Positions 24,323 to 33,400 of a stretch of 64,000 nucleotides of DNA are shown here, piece by piece (position 1 is the first letter of the stretch; the number at the start of each line of letters is the position of its first letter). Below the pieces are notes generated by a model. It was not told the DNA's origin. It saw only the letters and a program-made list of their open reading frames with translations, and ran no database searches. The stretch lies in contig CANLOW010000001.1 in NCBI GenBank assembly GCA_947493035.1, positions 682,001 to 746,000 of the forward strand. Reading direction: 5' to 3'. This DNA is from an uncultured Aquimarina sp. (GTDB taxonomy: Bacteria > Bacteroidota > Bacteroidia > Flavobacteriales > Flavobacteriaceae). The translations under genes and the position numbers were made by a program.

Positions 24323-26194
24323 ATGTTCGATTCGATTTATGATGTTATAGTTGTTGGAGGAGGCCATGCAGGAAGTGAAGCTGCTGCCGCTGCTGCCAAT
24401 ATGGGATGCAAAACATTGTTGATTACAATGAATTTGCAAAACATTGCCCAAATGAGTTGTAATCCTGCCATGGGTGGTATTGCAAAAGGACAGATTGTTC
24501 GCGAGATTGATGCGTTGGGAGGGTACAGTGGTATTGTCAGTGATACTTCTGCAATTCAATTTAAAATGTTGAATAAGTCAAAAGGTCCTGCAATGTGGAG
24601 TCCACGTGTGCAATCCGATCGTATGCGATTTGCAGAAGATTGGAGGTTACTTTTAGAAGGAACTCCAAACCTCGATTTTTATCAAGAGATGGTTTCTGGA
24701 TTGGTGATAGAAGGAGAAAAAGTAGTAGGAGTTCGTACTACATTAGGAGTCGAAGTAAAAGCAAAATCCGTAGTCTTAACGAATGGAACTTTCTTAAATG
24801 GATTAATTCATATAGGAGAGAAACAATTCGGAGGTGGTAGAGCAGGAGAGAGAGCTGCTACGGGTATTACAGAGCAATTAGTAGATCTTGGTTTCGAATC
24901 GGGAAGAATGAAAACAGGTACACCGCCACGTGTTGATGGTAGATCTTTGGATTATTCGAAAATGATAGAACAACCAGGAGATGAAAATCCAGTGAAGTTT
25001 AGTTATTCGAGTAAAACAAAACCATTATCTCATCAGCGTTCTTGTCACCAAACCTATACTTCACCACTAGTGCACGATCTATTACGAGAAGGTTTTGACC
25101 GTTCTCCGATGTTCAATGGAGCTATTAAAAGTTTAGGGCCTCGATATTGTCCGTCTATTGAAGATAAGATCAATCGATTTGCAGATAAAGATCGTCACCA
25201 AATATTTGTAGAGCCAGAAGGTTGGAATACATGTGAGGTATACGTAAATGGTTTTTCTACATCATTACCAGAAGAAGTACAATTTAAAGCGCTTCGTTCA
25301 GTAGAAGGTTTTGAAAATGTAAAATTCTTTAGACCAGGTTACGCTATAGAATACGATTATTTTCCGCCTACTCAATTAAAACATTCTTTAGAAACGAAGT
25401 CGATTAATAATTTATTCTTTGCAGGGCAGATTAACGGAACAACAGGATACGAAGAAGCAGCATCGCAAGGATTAATGGCTGGTATAAATGCGGCATTGAA
25501 AGTTAAAGAGCAAGATCCATTAATTTTAACCAGAAGTGAAGCTTATATAGGGGTGCTAATCGATGATTTAATTACAAAAGGCACCGAAGAGCCTTATCGT
25601 ATGTTTACGTCAAGAGCAGAGTACCGTACGCTATTACGTCAAGATAATGCCGATTTTCGCTTAACACCCATGTCTTACGAAATTGGTTTGGCTAAAGAGG
25701 AACGTCTTCGCGAAATGGAACATAAAAAAGCAAAATCAGATGGTTTTGTTAGTTTCTTGAAGAATACAAGTATTTCAGAGAAAGTAGCAAACCCTATTTT
25801 AGAGGCTAATGGTTCAACACCAATGAAGCATAGCGATAAGATCTTTAAAGTACTTTCTCGTCCTCAATTGGTTTTGGATGATTTATTGGAAGTTGAAAGT
25901 ATAAAGGAATATATCGACAAGGAAGATTTGAATAAAGAAGTCTTAGAACAGGCAGAAGTTCAAATTAAATACTCAGGTTATATTCAGAAAGAGAAAAATA
26001 ATGCTGATAAATTATCAAGACTAGAGCATGTTCGCATTCCAGATAATTTTGATTACAAACAATTGAAATCTCTTTCTTATGAAGCAGGGGAGAAGCTTTC
26101 AAAAATTAGACCGATAACCATAGCACAAGCCTCAAGAGTTAGTGGTGTTTCTCCAAGTGATATTTCTGTTTTGTTAGTGCATTTGGGGAGATAG
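24323..26194 (+). CDS. mnmG: tRNA uridine-5-carboxymethylaminomethyl modification enzyme MnmG (GidA)
   Basis: MnmG works with MnmE (not in this window) to modify U34 of tRNAs that read NNA/NNG codons, using FAD and NADH. The 623-residue length is normal. The FAD-binding loop is [12 protein letters not shown] (Gly12-Gly17). [20 protein letters not shown] and the [11 protein letters not shown] segment follow, and [25 protein letters not shown] is split across the GidA signatures. The C-terminal [10 protein letters not shown] and [20 protein letters not shown] segments match the MnmE-binding helical domain (here [18 protein letters not shown]). The gene lies directly after three parS-like sites. 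In many bacteria gidA sits near oriC and parAB. Confidence 0.97.
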   Translation: MFDSIYDVIVVGGGHAGSEAAAAAANMGCKTLLITMNLQNIAQMSCNPAMGGIAKGQIVREIDALGGYSGIVSDTSAIQFKMLNKSKGPAMWSPRVQSDRMRFAEDWRLLLEGTPNLDFYQEMVSGLVIEGEKVVGVRTTLGVEVKAKSVVLTNGTFLNGLIHIGEKQFGGGRAGERAATGITEQLVDLGFESGRMKTGTPPRVDGRSLDYSKMIEQPGDENPVKFSYSSKTKPLSHQRSCHQTYTSPLVHDLLREGFDRSPMFNGAIKSLGPRYCPSIEDKINRFADKDRHQIFVEPEGWNTCEVYVNGFSTSLPEEVQFKALRSVEGFENVKFFRPGYAIEYDYFPPTQLKHSLETKSINNLFFAGQINGTTGYEEAASQGLMAGINAALKVKEQDPLILTRSEAYIGVLIDDLITKGTEEPYRMFTSRAEYRTLLRQDNADFRLTPMSYEIGLAKEERLREMEHKKAKSDGFVSFLKNTSISEKVANPILEANGSTPMKHSDKIFKVLSRPQLVLDDLLEVESIKEYIDKEDLNKEVLEQAEVQIKYSGYIQKEKNNADKLSRLEHVRIPDNFDYKQLKSLSYEAGEKLSKIRPITIAQASRVSGVSPSDISVLLVHLGR

Positions 26195-26265
26195 CTTTTT
26201 TAAAGTATTAAGTAGTTAGTATATAGTATTAAGACTAGTTTGTTACACCAACTAAAACAATAAAT

Positions 26266-26298
26266 AGATCTCACAGGTTTTCAAAACCTGTGAGATCT
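26266..26298. repeat. Perfect 16-bp-arm inverted repeat after mnmG
   Basis: AGATCTCACAGGTTTT (26266-26281) is followed after one base by its exact reverse complement (26283-26298). It could fold as a hairpin in RNA but lacks a T tract on the plus strand, so it is not a classical terminator. It lies in a 353-bp gap that otherwise holds AGTATTAAG words and one imperfect parS-like site. Confidence 0.75.
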
Positions 26299-26339
26299 GA
26301 ATTTTTAAAGAATGATAAATGAGTTGCTATGATTATGCG

Positions 26340-26355
26340 TGTTACACGTGGAACA
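26340..26355. other. Imperfect parS-like site 4 (downstream of mnmG)
   Basis: TGTTACACGTGGAACA differs from the perfect palindrome at one base. It is 2 kb from the three perfect sites, across mnmG, and may be a weaker or decaying site. Confidence 0.5.
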
Positions 26356-26547
26356 ATAGCGTCAGCCCTAATAAATACAAAGAATTGTTTCTTGATACAA
26401 GAATAATTCTAGCTTATTTACAGAGAAAAGTATTAGTGCTTTTAAATTCAATTAATTTCAGATGTATAAAAAACGGATACTTTTAATTTAAGTATCTAAA
26501 AAGATTTATAAAACAATTATCTCTGCGCATTGCAGTTAAATAGAGTA

Positions 26548-27381
26548 ATGGGGAAAGTACCAGAAAACACAAGAGATTATTTCTTAACACAAGAATCATT
26601 TGGATTAAGTTTTAATTCTACATATCAATGCTATCAAACAGATCCAATACCTGTAGATTTAGAAAAGTATTACGATAGCGATGCCTATATTTCTCATACA
26701 GATGGAAATAAGGGGTTGTTTGAATCCTTGTATCAATTAGCTAAAAATTTTACATTATCTGGTAAACGAAAACTAGTTCACCAACTTTTTTCTGGAAAAA
26801 CAGATTTGGAGGTTTTAGATATTGGTTGTGGTACAGGTGACTTTTTAAAAACATTACCAAGCTCTTATTCTAAATTTGGAATAGAGCCCAATACATCAGC
26901 ACGAAATTTAGCATCACAAAAAAATATTACATGTAAGTCATCAGATGAAGGTATTCAAGAACAGTTCGATTTAATATCAATGTGGCATGTATTAGAACAT
27001 GTTCCTGATTTAGAAAAACAGTTTAAGACTTTTGATCGTTTATTGAAGCAGGAGGGTAAAATTATAATTGCTGTACCCAATCATGAATCTTTCGATGCAG
27101 AGTATTACGGGAAATTTTGGGCAGCTTATGATGTACCAAGACATGTATGGCATTTTTCAAAAACGTCTATAAAAACGATAGCTAATTTGCATGGATACAC
27201 CGTAGAAAAAATATCGCCTATGTGGTTAGATAGTATTTATGTTTCTATGTTATCTGAAAAATACAAAAAATCGAATTTAGGTTTTGTAAAAGGAGTTTTT
27301 ATAGGTTTTCTTTCAAATATATTGGCTTTGACAAAAAAAGATACATCTTCTTTGATTTATATCCTCAAAAAAGCCAAATAA
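26548..27381 (+). CDS. Class I SAM-dependent methyltransferase
   Basis: A 277-residue methyltransferase from the ATG at 26548 (a TTG at 26530 would add six residues). The N-terminal part (ESFGLSFNSTYQCYQTDPIP and KYYDSDAYISHTDG) is a flavobacterial leader domain. The Rossmann core starts with LEVLDIGCGTGDFLK (SAM motif I, about residues 89-103), then GIEPN, FDLISMWHVLEHVPD and IIIAVPNHESFDAEYYG. This is the methyltransferase-23 type, often small-molecule, lipid or glycan enzymes. The substrate is unknown. As I recall, the gene often follows mnmG in Flavobacteriaceae. It is separated here by 353 bp, so it may have its own promoter. Confidence 0.84.
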   Translation: MGKVPENTRDYFLTQESFGLSFNSTYQCYQTDPIPVDLEKYYDSDAYISHTDGNKGLFESLYQLAKNFTLSGKRKLVHQLFSGKTDLEVLDIGCGTGDFLKTLPSSYSKFGIEPNTSARNLASQKNITCKSSDEGIQEQFDLISMWHVLEHVPDLEKQFKTFDRLLKQEGKIIIAVPNHESFDAEYYGKFWAAYDVPRHVWHFSKTSIKTIANLHGYTVEKISPMWLDSIYVSMLSEKYKKSNLGFVKGVFIGFLSNILALTKKDTSSLIYILKKAK

Positions 27382-28469
27382 AGCTTTTTAAGGAGTCTTT
27401 AGTTGTTTACAAACGTATTTCATTAATTGATTTTCGATAATCGCTTAAATCGCCCTGTTTTAACTGTTAATCTATTGTTATTGATGATAGATATATTCAA
27501 TTGAATAATAATTTCTTATAGTTAAATTCAGATCTTTTTTTAGATAAAGAAATAATTTTTCAATTTTAATTGAAAGTTTATGTTTTCATTTTGGAGCTTA
27601 TACCAGTTCCTGTTTGAATTTACCTTAAAAGAAAAAGATGATTTTTGGAATTTTACAAATCAGAAAAATTTAGCATAGCCATATCTACGGTAATTTTTTA
27701 TACTGAAGTAAAATTTCAAAAGGCGCTTTTTAATTCTGTAAATTCAAATAGGGAATGGTATTAAATCAGTTATTAGATTTTATGTATATCCGCAATTAGT
27801 AATATTATATAAAGTTTCGTCATTCCTTGCTTGACAAGGAATCTCATCCTGTTGATTTTTAAATCCTTAATGAGATCCAGAAACGAGTTCATGATGACGT
27901 ATTTCTTATTATTAGTTATTACGGATATTCAAATTAGATTTCATTAAAAAATGAAGTTTCAAAGTTTTTTATTTAAGAAGGTAAATTCTGTTAAGAAATT
28001 ATACGATAAGATTTTTCGGTCAAGTTTCTTTTACTCCCCTTTTAGATTGATATGTCCTTTAGAATTCTGAATAAATATATCTATACTAACCGTATGTATT
28101 TATATATGCAATATGACTAAATAATTATAATCGTTTGATTATGATAGTTTTATCATATTTTATGGAGTAGTTTTTAAACATTTAAAAAATGGATTTTAAA
28201 ACAAGCTGTTAATTTTTAATTTTCTTTGGCTTGACATTTCATCAAAATGAACATTTTTTTACTTCAATAGCCTTGTTTCTAAGGAAAGACAAAGCTAATT
28301 TTATCGTTGAAATGTTAATTTTCAAGGTCGAATTGTCATAAAATGAAGGCTTTTACTATTAAATAATGCACTCTAAGTTTTTATCTATCGAAAATCTTAG
28401 TATTTTAGTGTGTTAAAACAAGTTATCAACTGTTTGCTAACATTTTGTTAGTCGCCTCAAATTCCAAAT
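27382..28469. other. Long non-coding AT-rich gap before the spr operon
   Basis: About 1.1 kb without a credible coding frame on either strand. It holds one CGTCA/TGACG hairpin repeat element (27818-27899). I found no tRNA, terminator or exact TTG-N17-23-TAnnTTTG promoter. The 250 bp before the ATG at 28470 are the likely place for operon control. Confidence 0.5.
27818..27899. repeat. Intergenic hairpin repeat element bounded by CGTCAT and ATGACG
   Basis: The ends CGTCAT (27818) and ATGACG (27899) are inverted. Inside are TTCCTTG/CAAGGAA and ATCTCAT/ATGAGAT hairpins. The overall plan matches the element at 16493-16571: terminal inverted CGTCA, a first hairpin, then a CTCA/TGAG hairpin with an A-A-A-C-x-A-G-T-T segment. 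This is a dispersed REP-like family typical of flavobacterial intergenic DNA. Confidence 0.65.
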
Positions 28470-30485
28470 ATGCAAAGGCAAAAAAACCTACTTAGTGTAT
28501 TCAGCATTTGCTGTCTATTTTTTGTTTCTCTACAAGTGAAAGCACAGACTATTGGAGAATTAATGATAGGCAATGCATGTAGTACTATAGATGATACATC
28601 TGAATTTGATGCTTCTGTTGATTTGAATGGACCATTCGATGCAGGAACAGAATTTGTACTTCAGATTTCAAACAAATCGGGAAGCTTTTCAAGTGGTGCC
28701 TTAGAATTAGATAGTCGTGTATTAGAATCTAACTTATCAGATGGAGAGTTGCTAACGATTAATTTTGATATAGTTTATCCATTTAATGATGGTAGTGGAA
28801 CTCCTTTTGGTAGTGATGATTACAGAGCTAGAGTATTTGTAAGGTCTACAGGTCAAAGAGGTTTGGTTTCCAATGCTTTTTCAGTATTTATTTATGATAA
28901 TCGACCATTAATACTTTTACCAAGAAATAATTGTTCTATAACAACAATCTCAGCAGAACCTAATGATTTGGAAGAGTATAATTGGTATTTATTTGATCCA
29001 GTAGCTGGTGAGGTTTTTTTAGAAACAACAACAACAAATACATTTACGCCACCAGCTCCTGGAAGATATTTTTTTAGACCAAGATTAGGTAGGTGTCAGC
29101 TTTTGTTAACTCAAGCTAGATCTAATGAAGCAATTATAGATGACGGAATGAGTGCTAATACTGTTGATTTTCAAATCACGTCATCAAGTACATCAAATAC
29201 GATTTGTGCAGAAGAAAGTATAATACTTAGTAGTAGTATTAACGAACCTGATTTTGAATATCAATGGTTTTTAAATGATCAACCACTTGAAGGTGCTAAT
29301 GCTCAAAATTTTATAGTTTCAGGTATAAGAGCTGAGGGGGTATATAGATTAGATATCACAAATTCTGAATTTGGTTTTGATAGTGATTGTAGGACTTCAA
29401 CTTCTCAAAATAGAATCGAAGTGGATTTATTAAACCCTACTATCAACTTACAGCCTCCTTTTGAAATAGTTCTTGTTCCTGGTAACACAACAAGAATTTT
29501 TGCCGAGGTCTCAGGTGAAAATACGTCAATAGAATGGTTTTTAGGGGAAACACCTATCCCTAATAGCAACAGCGAATTTTTGGATGTAAATAATCCTGGG
29601 GTCTATACAGCTCAAGTAACTGGTACTTCACGTTGTTCTGAGAATACGATTTCTTCGGTAGAACAAATAGAAGTAGTTCCTTTTGAAATAGAGTCCTTAA
29701 TCATAGATTATAGTGATGAATTGTACACAGACTGTTCAACCAATGAAGTATCATTGGATATTATTTCAGTAACTGCAAGAAATGCTTCAGGAGGAAATAT
29801 TACTATTACTGATCAAAATACAATAGCAACTTTTCCTATAATATGGTCAAGAGAGGGTTTAATATTAGAAGGCCGAAATTCAAGATCTTTAATTATAGAT
29901 AATGCTAATGAAAACGGAAGTTATCAAGCAACAATTGGTGGTCAGCCATCAAATAGCTTAGAAGTTATTTTAAGTCTAGATAGTTTAGAAATACAATCTT
30001 CGAGTACCATTAACGAACTAAATGCAGGCGAAACACTCACCCTTAGTGTGAATCTCCCAGAGATTTCTTTAACTGGTATAACTTATCAATGGCTAAGAAA
30101 TGGTGTAGATGAAGAAGGAGAAACGAATAGCACAATAACAGTTAATAGATCTGGGAACTATGAAGTTCGTGTTAACAGCAACGAATGTAACGAAGCTATT
30201 GTAGGACCTTTGAATATACAACCGACTTCTTCGGGAGAAATACCAAACATTGTAACACCTACACTGACTAATAATAGAACCTGGATATTACCTCCTGAAT
30301 TCTCGGCAAATAATCAAATAAGGGTTACAATTATAGACCCTAATGGAAAAGAAGTTTTCAGTCAAATAAATTATGCTAATAATTGGCCTTTATCAAGTAA
30401 CGAATTAGAAGAATCGATTTACTATTATATCATTACTAGTGGTAGTGAAGAATTGAAAAAAGGAACAATCACAATATTGAGATAA
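28470..30485 (+). CDS. sprC: SprC-like T9SS type B surface protein
   Basis: A 671-residue exported protein. The signal peptide (residues 1-25, cleaving after VKA) is followed by repeated Ig-like beta domains. Their typical words are YQWFLNDQPLEGANAQNF, IEWFLGETPIPNSNSEF and YQWLRNGVDEEGE. The last 90 residues (IPNIVTPTLTNNRTW, VTIIDPNGKEVF, SIYYYIITSG, KKGTITILR) match the gliding motility-associated C-terminal domain, a T9SS type B sorting signal. Such proteins are carried across the outer membrane by T9SS and often paired with a PorP/SprF protein. The next gene starts 5 nt later. The position and type match SprC of the F. johnsoniae gliding operon. The name rests on gene order plus family, not on a direct alignment. 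Confidence 0.72.
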   Translation: MQRQKNLLSVFSICCLFFVSLQVKAQTIGELMIGNACSTIDDTSEFDASVDLNGPFDAGTEFVLQISNKSGSFSSGALELDSRVLESNLSDGELLTINFDIVYPFNDGSGTPFGSDDYRARVFVRSTGQRGLVSNAFSVFIYDNRPLILLPRNNCSITTISAEPNDLEEYNWYLFDPVAGEVFLETTTTNTFTPPAPGRYFFRPRLGRCQLLLTQARSNEAIIDDGMSANTVDFQITSSSTSNTICAEESIILSSSINEPDFEYQWFLNDQPLEGANAQNFIVSGIRAEGVYRLDITNSEFGFDSDCRTSTSQNRIEVDLLNPTINLQPPFEIVLVPGNTTRIFAEVSGENTSIEWFLGETPIPNSNSEFLDVNNPGVYTAQVTGTSRCSENTISSVEQIEVVPFEIESLIIDYSDELYTDCSTNEVSLDIISVTARNASGGNITITDQNTIATFPIIWSREGLILEGRNSRSLIIDNANENGSYQATIGGQPSNSLEVILSLDSLEIQSSSTINELNAGETLTLSVNLPEISLTGITYQWLRNGVDEEGETNSTITVNRSGNYEVRVNSNECNEAIVGPLNIQPTSSGEIPNIVTPTLTNNRTWILPPEFSANNQIRVTIIDPNGKEVFSQINYANNWPLSSNELEESIYYYIITSGSEELKKGTITILR

Positions 30486-30490
30486 GCAAA

Positions 30491-33400
30491 ATGAATAGAA
30501 TTTTACATGTCTTTACCCTAAGTTTTTGCGCAATATCTCAATTGTGGTCTCAAGATAGTAGCTTTACGGGCTTACCTCAAGCTACGACTCATACTTATAT
30601 ACAATACAATCAATTTTTATTTAACCCTGCAACCTCATTTAACCAAGAAGCAGCTTATTACAATGATCCTAATGGATATTTCTCTTTTTTCGGGAAATTA
30701 GAAAAAGTAGGTTTTGAAGATGGGCCAAGTAATTTCGGGGGAACCTATACTAAAACTTTTAACGAACACATGAGTTTTGGTGTTGGTTTAGTACAGCAGT
30801 CTATAGGAATCTTCTCTAATTTTGGAGGAGTGTTAAACTATGCTTACAGCGTAGAAATAAAAAAAGATGCTTCAGTTGCTTTTGGAACAAATATCAGAAT
30901 TCAATCTTCATCACTAAGAGATATTTCTAGTGCACAAAGTATAGAGACAAGTCAAAGTCTTAACTCATTTGAAAATGCAACTTTATTAAGAGGTAGTTTA
31001 GGGGCTAACTTACACTATAAGAATTTTGATTTCGGAGTAGCAGGTAGAAACCTATTGAATACTGCGTTAGCTGGAGATCCAGCAATTTTTGATAATCCTA
31101 CAATAGTAGTGCATACTATGTTAGCAAAACCTATTCGTAGGAGATCTGACAATATAGTAGGAGGTATGCTATATTTAGAAAAGATCATCAATGGAACAAC
31201 GATTTATGGTCTTAATGGTATTATAAAAAATAAGAATTACGGATTTGCTCAATTAGGTTACAATCAAGTATACGGAATTTCATTAGGATTAGGGTTTAAT
31301 GTAGCCCCATTCGCTACGATTGGATATACGCTTGAAAGAGGTATAGGTGATACTGGTGTTTTCGGAACAAGTCATGAAATAGTACTTGCTTATAATATTA
31401 CGCAACCAAAGAAGAAATCAAAAAAGAAGAAGAAACAACCTCAGAAGCCAGCTCGAGAATTACCTGAAAGAGAAGAATTAACCAAAGCTGAAGAGTTGAT
31501 TGCATTACGAAAAGCTCGTGAACAACAACAAGATAAGTTGGCCGAATTACAAGCCGCTAGAGAAAAAGCGACTTTACTACGTAATCAAAAATCTCAAGAA
31601 GAAGAACAAAGAGCAGCTGATGAAGAGTTGTTAGCAACACTAGAACAACAACTAGATGATAATGATGTCGATGGTGCTAGTTCGAATTTAAAGCGCATTT
31701 TAAATAGCCCATATATTGATGATGACATTAAATCGTCGATCAATAGTAGGTTTACCCGTATTGCAGGACTTCAAAATGATATTGATGAAGAAAATAGACG
31801 CATAGCAGAAGAAACACAAGCAAAACTAGATACAAGATCAGCCTTACAACGATTCAATCAGTTAGTTGCTCAAGGAGACGAAACAGAAGCTAGAGCAACT
31901 TTAGAGCGTATACTGGCAAGTAAATATGCAACAGAAGAAGAGAAAGCAGCCTTATCTGCTAGGCTTACTAAGTTAACGGTAGACTTAGAAGAAAAAGGAG
32001 CTATTGCAGAGGTTAATGATAAGAATAGAAGAGCAGATAGTGAACTACTTAGGGTAAGTACTGCGCTTATAGATGAAGGTAATTTAGCACAAGCCGAAAC
32101 TAATGCCAAGCTGATAAGAGATAGCAAATATTTGACTAGATCAGAAAAAAGCGCTTTTCTTTCAAGGCTAACACGTTTAGGTGAAGAGAAAAAAGAACAA
32201 GAAAAAGCTAAAAAATCATTGCTAGCTAATGTTGATCGATTATTAGTGCCAAGTACTAGCTTATCTGATTTAGAAATTCAGTCAGAATTAATAAAGAGTA
32301 CAAGTTTACTTAGCGATGAAGAAAAGAAATCTACATTATCACGTATTAATGTACAAATCGCTGAAGCTAGAAATATTGAAAGATCATCTTTCTTAGAAAG
32401 ATCCGAAACTATTTTGGCTAGTGGTTCGCCTGTAGAGTTGAATGCACACGCTAGTTTAGTTAGAAATTCTAAATTCTTAAATGAAGCAGATAAAACAGCT
32501 TTGTTATCTAGAATTTCAAAGGTATTAGATGTGAAGGAACAATCTTCAGATGATTTTTATGTTACTTCAGAAAATGCTATTGCCTCTGCTGATGTAGAAG
32601 AACTTGAAAAACAATCTCAATTAGTTAGAAGTTCTAACTTATTATCTGATGGTCAGAAACAATCTTTACTACAGCGAATCATTAGAATTAAAGAAGAAAA
32701 TAAAGCTAAGCAAGTTGCTTTTGAAGAAGAATTAGAAAAGAGTTTAGTCTCTGCGGATATAGAAAATTTAGAACAGCAATCTTCTTTAATTAAATCTTCA
32801 AGATTTATTCCAGCCGATAAAAAATCTGCGTTGTTGAATAGAATTATTAGCGTAAGTAATTTTAGAAAAACAGTCGATGAAATTTCTAATGTAGCTACTC
32901 AAGACGAAAAGTTAGCTGAAGCAAGTTTAGAAGAGTTGAAACGTCAATCACTTTTAGTTCGTACAGCAACATTTTTGCCTGAAGCCAAGAAGAAAGCGAT
33001 TCTTAAAAGAATTTCAGTTTTCATAGAAAACAAAGAAGAGGAAATAAAAGTAGCTGAAGCGGAAGGAGACATCAAGAAGTTAAGCAAATTGAAACGCGGA
33101 ACAAATTTAACTCAAACGCAAGAAGAGTTAATAGTTGAAGCCATCAATCAAGCTCAAATTTCTATTGCAAGTTTAGATGATATTACAGAATTAAGAGCAC
33201 AAAAAGATTTCTTAAATAATCAAGATATTATTCCGGCAGAAGAAAAAGCAGCCTTGTTAGATAGCATTGATAATAAGATTGGTGATATAGAAAGTGAACA
33301 ATTGCGTTTACAAGAAGAGGCTAGATTGGCTGAAGCGGAAAGAAATGCTGAAGAAGCTAATCGTTTGGCAGAAATAGAAAATCAAAAGAAGGCTTTAAAA

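Noticed and set aside
24137-24559. 140-codon minus-strand open frame over the ybeY-mnmG junction
   Set aside because: It reads through three parS-like palindromes (repeating VPRGT) and the start of mnmG, so it is not a gene.
26266-26298. Perfect inverted repeat as a Rho-independent terminator of mnmG
   Set aside because: No T tract follows on the plus strand, so it was listed as an inverted repeat only.
31411-31460. A frameshift or artificial fusion between the PorP/SprF barrel and the repeat arm
   Set aside because: The frame is continuous, the basic linker is codon-balanced, and a barrel-bearing SprD is expected at this place in the operon.
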